Notes: generated by a model from the letters alone, not told the origin. A stretch of 46,375 bases of DNA from RBC101 sp052387735 (GCA_052387735.1 JBQTIW010000087.1:1-46375); one strand, 5' to 3'. Numbered from the stretch's first letter, positions 15,776 to 24,534 are shown. Translations and numbers: made by a program.

Positions 15776-16534
15776 CTACTCGCTGCGGGTGCGCGCGTAC
15801 TGAATCTTAGCCAACCCCACCAGCGAGAGTACCCGAAGGTACAGCCAGCCCACATCGAACTCGAACCACTTCTGCGAGAACCTCGCGGAGTGCGGATCGG
15901 CGTGATGATTGTTGTGGAGTTCCTCGCCCCCGAGCCAGATCGCCACGGGCGAGATGTTCCGACTCTCATCCTTGACCTCGAAGTTGCGATATCCGAGCGC
16001 ATGCCCCACACCGTTGAGGATCCCGGCGGCCCAGAACGGAATCCACATCATCTGCGCCGCCCAGACGATCGCCCCGACGAACACACCAAAGAGGTAGAGA
16101 TCAGCCGCCAGCATCAGCACTATCCCCAGCCAATTGAGCGGTGTGAACAGGAAGCGTTCTAACGCGTCGCTTGGCGTGCCCTTTCCGTATTTCTCGAGCA
16201 TACCGGGTTGACGCACCGCACGCCGGTAATAGAAGGCGCCCTTGAGCACGATGTTGCGGAGTCCTTCCACAACGGGCGAATGCGGATCCCCCTCCCGATC
16301 AGCGAACGCATGATGTTTTCGGTGACACGCCACCCACTCCTTGGTGACGATGGCCGTGGTCAGCCACAACCAGAACCGCATGGGGATCGCTGCCAAGCCG
16401 TGGAGCCTGACCGCACGGTGGGTCTGCGCGCGGTGCAGAAAGAGGGTAACGCAAGAGTTGGTGATATGTCCCGCAACGACAAGGAACAGCACGGGCTTCC
16501 ACCACGTGCTCGCCCAGCTGCCGAATTCTGGCAT
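15776..16534 (-). CDS. Fatty acid / acyl-CoA desaturase (delta-9 type)
   Basis: A 252-residue membrane desaturase with the three histidine boxes of the stearoyl-CoA/acyl-lipid class: HRAQTHR (34-40), HRKHH (71-75) and HNNHH (207-211), all needed for the di-iron site. Hydrophobic pairs are visible at about 14-32, 50-65 and 132-175. It introduces a double bond into acyl chains and so controls membrane fluidity. The start was taken at ATG 16534 because CGGAG lies nine bases upstream; the longer frame (to 16654) is Arg-rich and not desaturase-like. A striking palindrome with flanking repeats lies about 100 bp upstream and may control it. Confidence 0.93.
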   Translation of the reverse strand: MPEFGSWASTWWKPVLFLVVAGHITNSCVTLFLHRAQTHRAVRLHGLAAIPMRFWLWLTTAIVTKEWVACHRKHHAFADREGDPHSPVVEGLRNIVLKGAFYYRRAVRQPGMLEKYGKGTPSDALERFLFTPLNWLGIVLMLAADLYLFGVFVGAIVWAAQMMWIPFWAAGILNGVGHALGYRNFEVKDESRNISPVAIWLGGEELHNNHHADPHSARFSQKWFEFDVGWLYLRVLSLVGLAKIQYARTRSE

Positions 16535-16639
16535 CGAGTACTCCGAGGTTTTGCTGATGTCGGTCGTCGCCCTCGCGGTGGCACGTCGACCGAGCCGAAC
16601 CTGAAAAGGTAAGGGGCCACTCTCCCAGAACCAACCGAG

Positions 16640-16685
16640 CCAGGCCCTGGGCACTGGTACAAACTGTACCAGTACCAGGCCCTGG
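16640..16685. promoter_or_regulatory. Palindrome flanked by direct repeats upstream of desaturase
   Basis: ACTGGTAC (16653-16660) and GTACCAGT (16666-16673) are perfect arms around AAACT. They are flanked by two identical copies of CCAGGCCCTGG (16640-16650 and 16675-16685), each nearly palindromic. A second inverted repeat, CGTGGGA/TCCCACG, lies at 16712-16733. Likely an operator region between divergent genes. Confidence 0.55.
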
Positions 16686-16814
16686 TAGGCGTTCCTGGGA
16701 CACTTCCTGGCCGTGGGATTTCAAGGTCCCACGCGCACTCCAAAGGGACGGACAGCATCGCAAAACGGGCGCTGGAGTGAAGTTCCTGCGGACGGGATGA
16801 CGAGACTCATTGGC

Positions 16815-17054
16815 ATGGACTGGTATAGACCCTCTGAGGCACCGCGCCGGCGGCGGAGTCCGGCCGCTGCAAGGCGCCGGCGAGGCCGCGCGGTCGCACC
16901 TTCAGCGCCGCGGCTCTGGTGGTGGCTGTCGCTGGCCACTTTTCTCGGTGCGCTGCTCTTGCCGTTGCGGCTGCCGGCCCAAGGGCTGCACTCCACGACC
17001 GCGACGGTCACGCTCAGAGGGATCAAGCGTGGACTGGAGTCGACCTCGGGATAG
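16815..17054 (+). CDS. Possible small exported protein
   Basis: The 79-codon frame has a very Arg-rich N-terminus, then a hydrophobic core (LWWWLSLATFLGALLLPL) and a signal-peptidase-like site near LPAQG. Only about 22 residues follow (LHSTTATVTLRGIKRG). This looks like a secreted protein cut short, or a false frame in GC-rich DNA. No good ribosome site precedes ATG 16815. The adjoining 17055-17158 shows no gene. Confidence 0.3.
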   Translation: MDWYRPSEAPRRRRSPAAARRRRGRAVAPSAPRLWWWLSLATFLGALLLPLRLPAQGLHSTTATVTLRGIKRGLESTSG

Positions 17055-17158
17055 GACATCACGCTCGACCCGCTCGCCGTCGCGCGATCATCACGCGAAG
17101 GGCGCACCTCGGCCGGCGCCTCCGAGACCTCGCCGACGCTGCTCACGCACCCGCCGCG

Positions 17159-18352
17159 TCAATAGCGGGGAATGGCCGGATCGACCTCGCGACTGTAGCG
17201 ATCGATGCCCCCGGTCAGGTTCCACACGTGCGCAAAGCCCTGACCGGCGAGCCACTCCGCCGCGGAGAGACTTCGGGCTCCGTGGTGGCAGTAGAGAACT
17301 ATCGGCACCGCGGGGTCCATCGACGCCGCTCCCCGCGCCAGCGTGCCTAACGGGATATGTGAGGCACCCGGGATCCGGCCGATGGCCCATTCCCAGGATT
17401 CGCGGACGTCCACGACCGCCAGGTCCCGTCCCGAGGAGCGCCAGGCTTCCAGCTGCTGCGGATCGACCTCGCCCACCTCGCCGATGGCCAGAGGCGGCGG
17501 AGCGATCGGCGGACTCATGTCGGGCCGCGCCAGACTCGGCCCGCCGGTGGTCACTCCGCAGAACGCGTCGTAGTCTATCAGCTCCCGCAGCTCACCCGTG
17601 CCGCAGGCGACGCACCGCGAGTTGCGCGGAATCCGCATTTCACGGAATCGCATCCCCATCGCATCGACGAGGAGCAGGCGACCTACAAGATTGTTGCCGA
17701 TCCCCGTGAGGAGCTTGATGGCTTCGATGGCCTGCAGCATGCCGAGGAGGCCCGGGAGCACGCCAAGGACTCCGGCTTCTGCACAGCTCGGGACCGTTGC
17801 CGGGGGCGGCGGCTCCGGATAGAGACACCGATAGCAGGGGCCCGCGGGATGCGCGAGTATGGAGACCTGACCGGCGAAGCGGAGCACGCTCGCGTACACG
17901 TTCGGCGTGTTCCCCAGAACGCATGCGTCGTTGACCAGGTACCGGGTGCTGAAATTGTCGGTACCGTCCACCACAACGTCGAACGGACGGATGATCTGCA
18001 TCGCGTTCGCTGCGGTCATCCTGACCGGATATGTGACCAGGTCGACGTGCGGATTGACCCTGTGAAGCTGTCGGCGGGCCACCTCGACCTTGAGCTGGCC
18101 AATGTCGTCGGTGCGGTAGAGCAGCTGCCGGTGGAGATTGGCAATATCCACGGTATCGAAGTCCACAAGGCCGAGGGTACCGACGCCAACCGCGGCCAGA
18201 TACATCGCCGCCGGTGAGCCAAGGCCCCCCGCTCCTACGATGAGGACTTTCCCACGCGCGAGCTGTCTCTGTCCGTCGACCCCTAGCTCCGGCAAGGCGA
18301 GCTGGCGGCTGTAGCGTAGAAGCTCCGATTGGGATAACGAGGCGGCGTCCAT
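17159..18352 (-). CDS. moeZ: ThiF/MoeB-type adenylyltransferase fused to rhodanese (MoeZ-like)
   Basis: The 397-residue protein joins an E1-like adenylation domain with a C-terminal rhodanese. The first has GAGGLG at 40-45, DFDTVDIANLHRQLLY, DGTDNFSTRYLVND, CYRCLYPEPPPP and a second zinc pair CVAC. The rhodanese runs from about residue 300, with active Cys355 in VLYCHHGARS. It activates the C-terminal glycine of small sulfur carriers (MoaD/ThiS/CysO type) and passes sulfur to form a thiocarboxylate for molybdopterin, thiamine or cysteine synthesis. GGGGAGAG precedes ATG 18352. It is divergent from the hydrogenase-like gene; no carrier protein gene is adjacent. Confidence 0.93.
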   Translation of the reverse strand: MDAASLSQSELLRYSRQLALPELGVDGQRQLARGKVLIVGAGGLGSPAAMYLAAVGVGTLGLVDFDTVDIANLHRQLLYRTDDIGQLKVEVARRQLHRVNPHVDLVTYPVRMTAANAMQIIRPFDVVVDGTDNFSTRYLVNDACVLGNTPNVYASVLRFAGQVSILAHPAGPCYRCLYPEPPPPATVPSCAEAGVLGVLPGLLGMLQAIEAIKLLTGIGNNLVGRLLLVDAMGMRFREMRIPRNSRCVACGTGELRELIDYDAFCGVTTGGPSLARPDMSPPIAPPPLAIGEVGEVDPQQLEAWRSSGRDLAVVDVRESWEWAIGRIPGASHIPLGTLARGAASMDPAVPIVLYCHHGARSLSAAEWLAGQGFAHVWNLTGGIDRYSREVDPAIPRY

Positions 18353-18485
18353 CGTTTGTGCTCTCCCCGTGGGGCCGGGCATGTAAGCGGATGCTGGACA
18401 TGAATATACGGCATCGCTGCGTCTGGACATGGCGGTGGTATCGGGCTTGCTTAGAGTCCGGTTGAGCTCGTCTCCCACTCCCGCG

Positions 18486-20279
18486 ATGTCCGCCCGTCCC
18501 TCAGCCGACGCACCGAATCGCAGACACGAGGTTGCGATCGTCGGCAATGACATGCTGCTTGCGGCCCTTCCCGGCCGCGCCGTCCAGCTGGCCCACGCGA
18601 TCCAGGCGTGTGGCTATGACCTGGTCGTACCTGTCAGCTGGGGCGAAGAACTGCTTGCCGAACACGCACTGCTCGTCCTCGAGCAGGCAGGTTTGTCGCC
18701 TTTAGTCTTTTGTGCGTGTCCTCGCGTGCGCACCCGGCTCATGGCGTCAGGGAACGAGATCGTGCCGCATCTGCTCTCAGCCGTTTCGCCACCGGTAGCG
18801 ACCGCGCGCTATCTGCGCGCAATGCAGCCCGACGCCCCCATGCGCATCACGTACATCGGCGGGTGCGAGGGCGCACGCGATGATTCCATCGATGCACACG
18901 TTCAGCCCGACGATTTTCTCCGTCACCTGGAGCAGCGTGGCATTTCGATCGTACGGCAGCCGTCGGTGTTCGAGGCTACGGTGCCACCGGACCGCCGTCG
19001 CCACTGGTCGCTTCCAGGCGGAGCACCCTCGCCTAACGTGGTGCAGGCACGTACGGGCAGCCGTAGCCTCCTGGTGGTCGACGATCGCGATCTCGCCGCC
19101 GAGATCGCCGATCACATCCTCGTGAGCGACCGGCTGCTGATCGACGTGGCGCCAGCGCTCGGCTGCCGCTGCGCCGGTGCCCTCGAGGTACATCTGGCGC
19201 ACGGGTCACGCGACGCGGTCATGGCGCTCGAACCTCCTGTGTCGACGTTTCCGGTGATCGAGACGGAGTTTCGCGTGCCGCTCGACAGTCCCCTTCCCCG
19301 TCTGACGGCGAGTTCCAGCGGTGTCGCGCACGTCTCGTCCCGCGCGCCGGCCGGAGACGAGAGTGGCGTACGGTCGATTCAGGACGCGGTACGGGCGCGC
19401 GCCGAGCGACGACGAATCGCCGTCACGCCAGCGAGCGTCGGAGAGCAACGCCGAGCAACAGCGTCGGACCTGCCTTTGCCGCAGACCACGAGCGCTCGTC
19501 CGACGGGGCTGCAGACCCGCACTCCCGCGGTCGCGACGCCCGTGTCGCGTTCGATGCCGGCCGCGCAGCGCGAGCCGTCGGCCCGTCTGGCTAACGACGC
19601 GCGCGCGCCTCGCGTGATGACCGCGGAACCCGCCATCACGCCCCCGGCGACGGTGCCCGATCCCGCCGTCATCGTGCCGGTCCATGCACCAGCGCCGGGG
19701 GAGGAAACCGCCCCGGCGGCTCCCGCGCGCGAGGTGGCATCGTCGGCCGCCGGCCGCGAGGCTGTCGCTCCGCCGGAGGCCGCGGCGAGCAGGGCGGCCC
19801 CGTCCCATGCCCCGACCCCGGAGGCGGCCGCGGCGATCGAGGTCCGCACCCGCCATCGCACTCCTGCCTACGAAATGCGACACATCGCCAGGTCCGCTGC
19901 TCACGCTCGCCAACAGTCCACGGGACAGCCACTCTGGGTGCCGCGAACCTATGCCGCGGTGCGCTCGCGAACGGTGCCCGTAGAGGTGCGCGACCTGGGC
20001 GAGCCCGTCGCGTCCGCAGTTGACGACCCCGGAGCGGTGGAGGCTCAACCCCGGGTCGTCACGCCGTTCACCGCAGTGATGGATCCGCCGCCCTCGCTGC
20101 GGGACGCGATGGAGATCCCCTCCCACCTCCATCAGGCCGCGCCGGGCGCCATACGATCAAGAGGTCGGTCAGCACCGGAGTCACGGCACGCTAATCCCCG
20201 TCCGCTCTGGGGACTCCTCGTCTCCGTGCTGCTGATCGCGGCGATCGCGGTGCTGCTGTTCGTGATCTTCGGAGTGTGA
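18486..20279 (+). CDS. [FeFe]-hydrogenase-like domain protein with long disordered linker and C-terminal membrane anchor
   Basis: Residues about 15-240 follow the large-subunit fold of iron-only hydrogenases and Nar1-like proteins: AIQACGYDLVVPVSWGEELL, a Cys pair at 76/78 (VFCACPRV, where hydrogenases have SCCPGW), PHLLSAVSPPVATARYLR, Cys127 (YIGGCEGA, in place of PCTAKK), DAHVQPDDFLRHLEQRGI, and Cys227/Cys229 (LGCRCAGAL, like CPGGC). Thus four cysteine positions fit an Fe-S cluster, but hydrogenase residues such as TAKK are lost and no ferredoxin domain is present. About 300 residues of Pro/Ala/Arg-rich linker follow. The last 24 residues are a single membrane helix (LLVSVLLIAAIAVLLFVIF), giving a tail-anchored cytoplasmic protein. 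An electron-transfer or redox-sensing role is an inference. ATG 18429 is an alternative start. Confidence 0.7.
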   Translation: MSARPSADAPNRRHEVAIVGNDMLLAALPGRAVQLAHAIQACGYDLVVPVSWGEELLAEHALLVLEQAGLSPLVFCACPRVRTRLMASGNEIVPHLLSAVSPPVATARYLRAMQPDAPMRITYIGGCEGARDDSIDAHVQPDDFLRHLEQRGISIVRQPSVFEATVPPDRRRHWSLPGGAPSPNVVQARTGSRSLLVVDDRDLAAEIADHILVSDRLLIDVAPALGCRCAGALEVHLAHGSRDAVMALEPPVSTFPVIETEFRVPLDSPLPRLTASSSGVAHVSSRAPAGDESGVRSIQDAVRARAERRRIAVTPASVGEQRRATASDLPLPQTTSARPTGLQTRTPAVATPVSRSMPAAQREPSARLANDARAPRVMTAEPAITPPATVPDPAVIVPVHAPAPGEETAPAAPAREVASSAAGREAVAPPEAAASRAAPSHAPTPEAAAAIEVRTRHRTPAYEMRHIARSAAHARQQSTGQPLWVPRTYAAVRSRTVPVEVRDLGEPVASAVDDPGAVEAQPRVVTPFTAVMDPPPSLRDAMEIPSHLHQAAPGAIRSRGRSAPESRHANPRPLWGLLVSVLLIAAIAVLLFVIFGV

Positions 20280-20764
20280 GTCGTTCGAGCGCCTAACGAA
20301 TCGCCCTTCGGCACCACGCCGTCGAGCGTTTCCATCGGCGACACACGGATGATCGCGGCCCGCGTGGCGCGATGTCGACCACGCGCACGAGGTCGGTGTT
20401 TCGCCCCGGCCGGATCCCGGCGGCCCGTGAACACCCTCGGCACGTGCGTGTCATGGTCGTGAGCCATGTCATCGATCCCGCCCAATGCCGGATCGGCTCG
20501 AGGTGACGACAGCAGGGACCGGCAGATCGGGACTGCGAATCGCGAAAGGCCCCGAGGTAGCGATCGAGGCGAAGGGTATGGTCGTGCATCGCCAATCGGG
20601 ATCGGGCGTGTGGTCCACCGCGTCGGTCGTCGACAGCGGGATGGCCAGGAGGTCGTGAGCCCGCAGACGTAGCGGTGAGAAAAGACCGGAGCTGTGTTCG
20701 TTACTACACGCAGGCAGGGCGGAAGGCACTCGCGTTCCGCTGACATTTCCTCCGGAGTTGGTGT
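20280..20764. other. 485 bp gap without a convincing gene
   Basis: All six frames are poor. On the minus strand, two frames joined near 20500 read somewhat protein-like (LLAIPLSTTDAVDHTPDPDW and then GGIDDMAHDHDTHVPRVF). This hints at a decayed gene with a frameshift, but I cannot support it as a feature. No terminator hairpin or promoter stands out. Confidence 0.4.
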
Positions 20765-21385
20765 ATGCGGACAGTTTCCATCGGCCTCGCGATTGCATGC
20801 TGCAGTACGCTCGCCGGGGCGCAGGTTCCCCGATCGACGCGACCGATTCAGCTGGTTGTTTCCGGCGGATTCCAGGTCCCGACCGGGGGTTTCGGTGACG
20901 TGCACGATCTGGGAGTCCATGCCGATGCGTCACTGATCATCACCGCGTTAGGCGGGCTCCGGCTTCGGCCAGAGTTGTCGTACGCGCGGTTCAAGGTCAA
21001 GGAAACGCTGGACCAGCGTTCCACGCTGCGTGGATCCTTGCAGGGCAGCGCCGGCGGTGCCGCGCGCGACGTCTACAGCGACGCGCTGTCCAGCATCATC
21101 GGCGGCTTCGCCAACCTGGAGATTCCGCTGGGACCCGCTGGCTTTCAACCTTTTGTGCTCGCCGGTGTCGGAGCGGTCAACCTCACGTCCGATGTGAACA
21201 GTGTGGCGGAGGCGCTGCGTGACACCAAGATGTCGCTCAACATCGGTGCGGGCCTTCGGTTCCGACTCGGAGGCATCGGCGGAATCATCGAGGCGCGGCT
21301 GAACAATGTGCCGGCCGGGGGAGACACCCGAACCTATTTCAAGGATGTGCGAACGATCCCCGTCAGCTTCGGGCTGGTGTTCTAG
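20765..21385 (+). CDS. Outer-membrane beta-barrel protein
   Basis: TCCGGAG precedes ATG 20765. The 206-residue product has a signal peptide (MRTVSIGLAIACCSTLAGAQ) with a cleavage site near residue 20. Alternating beta-strand segments follow (LVVSGGFQVPTGGF, GLRLRPELSYARFKV, GFQPFVLAGVGAVNLTS, MSLNIGAGLRFRL). The protein ends in a strand with terminal Phe (VSFGLVF), the usual outer-membrane insertion signal. It belongs to the small eight-stranded OmpA/OmpW-like barrels. It may be a porin-like or adhesion protein. No partner gene is evident. Confidence 0.85.
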   Translation: MRTVSIGLAIACCSTLAGAQVPRSTRPIQLVVSGGFQVPTGGFGDVHDLGVHADASLIITALGGLRLRPELSYARFKVKETLDQRSTLRGSLQGSAGGAARDVYSDALSSIIGGFANLEIPLGPAGFQPFVLAGVGAVNLTSDVNSVAEALRDTKMSLNIGAGLRFRLGGIGGIIEARLNNVPAGGDTRTYFKDVRTIPVSFGLVF

Positions 21386-21416
21386 TGCTCTGGAAACCCG
21401 CGCGGCGGCTCGACGA

Positions 21417-22610
21417 TCACGCCGTGAGCGCTGCCTCCAGGATGGTCACCCCTCGCTTGAGGTCTGACTCGCCGATGACGAGGGGGGGCAGGAGTCGGAT
21501 GGTGTGCTCCCCCGCTGACACGAGCAGCAACCCGAGATCGCGCGCACGCGCGATGACGTCAGCCGCCGGTTCCGTCACGTCAAGTCCGACCATGAGCCCG
21601 ACCCCGCGGATCGCTCGGACACGACCGCTCCGCGAGCTCACGGCGTCGAGCTGCGAACGCAGGATGGCCGCCATGGCCCGCACATGCGCGAGCATCGCGG
21701 GATCGGAGAGCCGCTCGACCACGTGGAGCGCCACTGTGGCCACAAACGGCCCCCCGCCAAACGTCGTACCGTGTTCCCCTGGCTGCACCGCAGCGGCGAT
21801 CGCCTCCTTCACCAGGATGGCACCCATGGGAAGTCCACCGGCAATCGGCTTCGCGAGCGTTAGGAGGTCGGGCGTGACGCCGAGTCCCTCATAGGCGAAG
21901 ACCTGCCCCGTCCGACCGAGCCCGCACTGAATCTCGTCGAAAATCAGCGCGATCTGTCGCTGCTCGGTGAGCTCACGGACACGTCGCACGAAGTCGCGAT
22001 CAAGGACGCGCACGCCGCCTTCCCCTTGAATCGGCTCCAGGATGACGGCCGCGACGCTCTCGGCATTGAGCGCGACCGCGAGATCGTCGACGTGACGTTC
22101 GACGATGGCGATCCCGCCGGCCAGCGGGCGGAACGGCATTCGGTAGTTTGGCCGATCCGTGGCCGCGAGCGTGCCGAAGAGCCGGCCGTGGAAGGCGCCC
22201 CGGAAGGCGATGATCTCGTGCTTGGCCGGTCCACCGAGGCCGCGCCCCCAGCGTCGTGCGATCTTGAACGCGCCTTCGTTGGCTTCCGCTCCCGAGTTGC
22301 AGAAGAACACACGGTCGGCGAACGACAGTGACACCAGCTTGTCCGCCAGCTGCTCGCCCGGCGTGGTCCGGAACAGATTGGAGACGTGGATCAGTCCGTC
22401 CGCTGCGTGACGGATCGCGTCCTGCAAGGCGGGATCGCCGTAGCCCAGCGCATTGACCCCGATCCCGCTCGTGAAGTCGAGATAGCGCTTGCCATCGGCG
22501 TCGATGAGCTCCACACCTTCACCGGCCACAAGCTCCATCGGCGCCCGTTTGTAGACCGGGAGCAATGAAGCGCTGATCGCGGTGGACAGGGGAGGGGTCA
22601 TGGTGGCCAT
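21417..22610 (-). CDS. argD: Acetylornithine aminotransferase
   Basis: The 397-residue class-III PLP aminotransferase has LDFTSGIGVNALGYGDP, FFCNSGAEANEGAFKIAR, FRGAFHGRLFGTLAAT, LEPIQGEGGV, FDEIQCGLGRTG and the PLP lysine in TLAKPIAGGLPMGA. It transfers the amino group from glutamate to N-acetylglutamate semialdehyde, the fourth step of arginine synthesis, and might also serve lysine synthesis. It lies 35 bp downstream of argB in the argC-argB-argD unit. Start ATG 22610 or the in-frame ATG 22601 are equally possible; neither has a strong ribosome site. Confidence 0.95.
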   Translation of the reverse strand: MATMTPPLSTAISASLLPVYKRAPMELVAGEGVELIDADGKRYLDFTSGIGVNALGYGDPALQDAIRHAADGLIHVSNLFRTTPGEQLADKLVSLSFADRVFFCNSGAEANEGAFKIARRWGRGLGGPAKHEIIAFRGAFHGRLFGTLAATDRPNYRMPFRPLAGGIAIVERHVDDLAVALNAESVAAVILEPIQGEGGVRVLDRDFVRRVRELTEQRQIALIFDEIQCGLGRTGQVFAYEGLGVTPDLLTLAKPIAGGLPMGAILVKEAIAAAVQPGEHGTTFGGGPFVATVALHVVERLSDPAMLAHVRAMAAILRSQLDAVSSRSGRVRAIRGVGLMVGLDVTEPAADVIARARDLGLLLVSAGEHTIRLLPPLVIGESDLKRGVTILEAALTA

Positions 22611-22645
22611 GCTCGACGAATGGGTATGGGTGGCGGTGTCGTGCG

Positions 22646-23416
22646 CTAGCGAGTCCGCGTTGCCAGCTGCGACGCGGCCGCCAGCGCTGTACCGGACTTG
22701 AGATCGGCGATCGCACCGATCCCTCCGATCCGCACGCGGGCAACGCCGTGATGGAGTGCGCGCAACGCGGCCTCGAGCTTGGCGACCATGCCGCCCTTGG
22801 CCACACCCGTGCCGATCAGCGACGATGCTTCGGTGTCGCCGAGATGCGAGATGATCGTGCCGTCCTCGCGCAGCACGCCGGGCACATCGGCGACGAGCAG
22901 CAGTTCGTCGGCGCCCAATGCCGCAGCAATGGCAGCCGCGGCGTCGTCGCCATTCACGTTGCAGCCCGCGCCGTCCGCCTGGAACCGGCCAAGGGGGGAG
23001 ATGACCGGGACGAAGCCCGCGTCCATGAGGGCATCGGCCACTGCCGGGTCCACGTCGGCCGGCTCCCCCACGGCGCCTAACGAACCGTCGCCGAAGACGC
23101 GGCACTGCAGCAGATCACCATCCTCACCGGAGATTCCCACTGCCGGAACGCCGTGGGCCAGAAAGGCCCCCACGAGTCGTTTGTTCACCGTGCCGGACAG
23201 CACCATCCGCACGACGGCCAGTTCCTCCGGAGTCGTGGCGCGACGGCCATTCACAAACCGGGGTTCCTGACCAAGCGCGCGCTGCAGGGTGCTGACTTCG
23301 TCGCCGCCCCCGTGCACGACACAGAGTCGCGCGGCCTGCGCGCGCGCTTCCGCCACGGCTCCCGGGAGTCGCGGGTCACTCTGGACTCGTCCGCCGATCT
23401 TGACCACGCGGATCAT
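22646..23416 (-). CDS. argB: Acetylglutamate kinase
   Basis: The 256-residue amino-acid kinase carries VVKIGGRV, VVHGGGDEVS, FVNGRRATT, an NVNGDDAAAAIAAALGADELLLVADVPGV core and GVAKGGMVAKLEAALRAL. It phosphorylates N-acetylglutamate, the second committed step of arginine synthesis and the usual point of arginine feedback in some lineages. It lacks the N-terminal helix seen in arginine-inhibited NAGKs, so it may be feedback-insensitive (inference). ATG 23416 overlaps the argC stop by four bases (ATGA), showing tight coupling. Confidence 0.95.
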   Translation of the reverse strand: MIRVVKIGGRVQSDPRLPGAVAEARAQAARLCVVHGGGDEVSTLQRALGQEPRFVNGRRATTPEELAVVRMVLSGTVNKRLVGAFLAHGVPAVGISGEDGDLLQCRVFGDGSLGAVGEPADVDPAVADALMDAGFVPVISPLGRFQADGAGCNVNGDDAAAAIAAALGADELLLVADVPGVLREDGTIISHLGDTEASSLIGTGVAKGGMVAKLEAALRALHHGVARVRIGGIGAIADLKSGTALAAASQLATRTR

Positions 23417-24372
23417 CGGGGCAACCCCGCCGCTTCGGCGAAACCGAACGACACATTGGCGTTCTGGATCGCCTGTCCTGCCGCTCCCTTGACGAGGTTG
23501 TCGATCGCTGCCAGCACCGTCAGTGTAGGCACGCGCTGGCTCGCCGCTCGTTGCGCGGAAATGCGAACGACGTTCCGATGCACCACGTCACGCAGCGCCG
23601 GCGGGTCCTTCGTGATCTCCACGAACGCTTCGCCCGAAAAATGCTCCTGCCAGATCGCCAGTGGCTCGGCTACGTCGCGGGTCAGCTGCACCGTGAGCGT
23701 GGCGAGAATGCCTCGAGCGACCGGCAACAGGTGGGGTGTGAAGAGCAGGTCCACGTCCGCGCCGTACTGATCGACCAGCGAGCGCATCTCCGGGAGGTGC
23801 CGGTGCTCGTTACCCACCGCATAGGCACGGAAGTTTTCTGTCACTTCGCCGAACAGGAGCTCAGGCTTGGGTGAGTTGCCCGCGCCAGTTACTCCGCTGG
23901 CCGCGTCGATGACAATGGCGGACCCTGGTCGAAGGAGCCGGCGTTCGAGCAAGGGCACCAGGGACAGCAGTATCGCGGTGGGATAGCACCCGGGATTGGC
24001 GATAACTTCCGCCCCCTGCAGCTGTTCACGGGTCACTTCAGTCAGCCCGTACGGGATCTTGAGCGAGGTGTGCCCGGGCCGGAGGTCGGACGAGAGGTCC
24101 ACGGCTCGCGCACCGTGTTCCTGCGCGCGCTCGATCCAGGCGGCCGAAGCGCCGTGGGGTAGGGCACTGAAGATGAGCTCTGCGCTCCGGATTGGAGCAT
24201 CATCCGGGGCAATGAAACGGACTTCGCGCCCGCCCAGGAACGCATGTTCCCCGCGTTGCGAATTTGCGGTCGCGAAAGCCAACTCGAAGTGCGGGTGGGT
24301 GTTGAGGATCGCACAGAGCTCTCGCCCTGCATAGCCGCTCGCCCCGAACACGCCGACAGGAATCTTATGCAC
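23413..24372 (-). CDS. argC: N-acetyl-gamma-glutamyl-phosphate reductase
   Basis: The 319-residue enzyme has the NADP-binding GASGYAGRELC near the N-terminus, the catalytic cysteine in NPGCYPTAILLSL, and GNEHRHLPEM with the active-site His. It reduces N-acetylglutamyl phosphate to the semialdehyde. I place the start at GTG 24372 (V-H-K-I-P-V-G-V-F-G). The upstream in-frame ATG 24393 lies inside the promoter spacer: TTGACA (24407-24402), 17 bp, TATGCA (24384-24379). The predicted transcription start is then at or next to the GTG, so the mRNA may be leaderless. An ArgR-like box overlaps the -10. Confidence 0.93.
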   Translation of the reverse strand: MHKIPVGVFGASGYAGRELCAILNTHPHFELAFATANSQRGEHAFLGGREVRFIAPDDAPIRSAELIFSALPHGASAAWIERAQEHGARAVDLSSDLRPGHTSLKIPYGLTEVTREQLQGAEVIANPGCYPTAILLSLVPLLERRLLRPGSAIVIDAASGVTGAGNSPKPELLFGEVTENFRAYAVGNEHRHLPEMRSLVDQYGADVDLLFTPHLLPVARGILATLTVQLTRDVAEPLAIWQEHFSGEAFVEITKDPPALRDVVHRNVVRISAQRAASQRVPTLTVLAAIDNLVKGAAGQAIQNANVSFGFAEAAGLPR

Positions 24373-24376
24373 CGAT

Positions 24377-24407
24377 AATGCATATTGTTGCATGCGTCCG
24401 ATGTCAA
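24377..24407 (-). promoter_or_regulatory. argC promoter with overlapping ArgR-box-like palindrome
   Basis: The minus strand has TTGACA (24407-24402), a 17-bp spacer and TATGCA (24384-24379). The palindrome ATGCA-N6-TGCAT (24378-24393) overlies the -10 and fits the 18-bp ARG box pattern (WNTGAATWWWWATTCANW) at most positions. Binding here would block RNA polymerase. By-eye match. Confidence 0.65.
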
Positions 24408-24534
24408 GCCTCAGCTGGGTGTTCTGATCTGGGTTGCCCTGGGCAAATGGCAGTCGACCCATGGTCATCGGGCGTCTGGCCCGCCTTCAGAGACGGCCGT
24501 AATCTCCCCGCTGCACATCCCTGGACCGGAGCAC

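Noticed and set aside
20280..20764. Possible frameshifted minus-strand gene
   Set aside because: Joining two frames gives loosely protein-like text, but no motif, start site or end supports a gene; recorded only as an unexplained gap.
24378..24393. ATG 24393 as argC start
   Set aside because: It lies within the spacer of a near-consensus promoter, so it would not be transcribed; the GTG at 24372 fits the ArgC family start.
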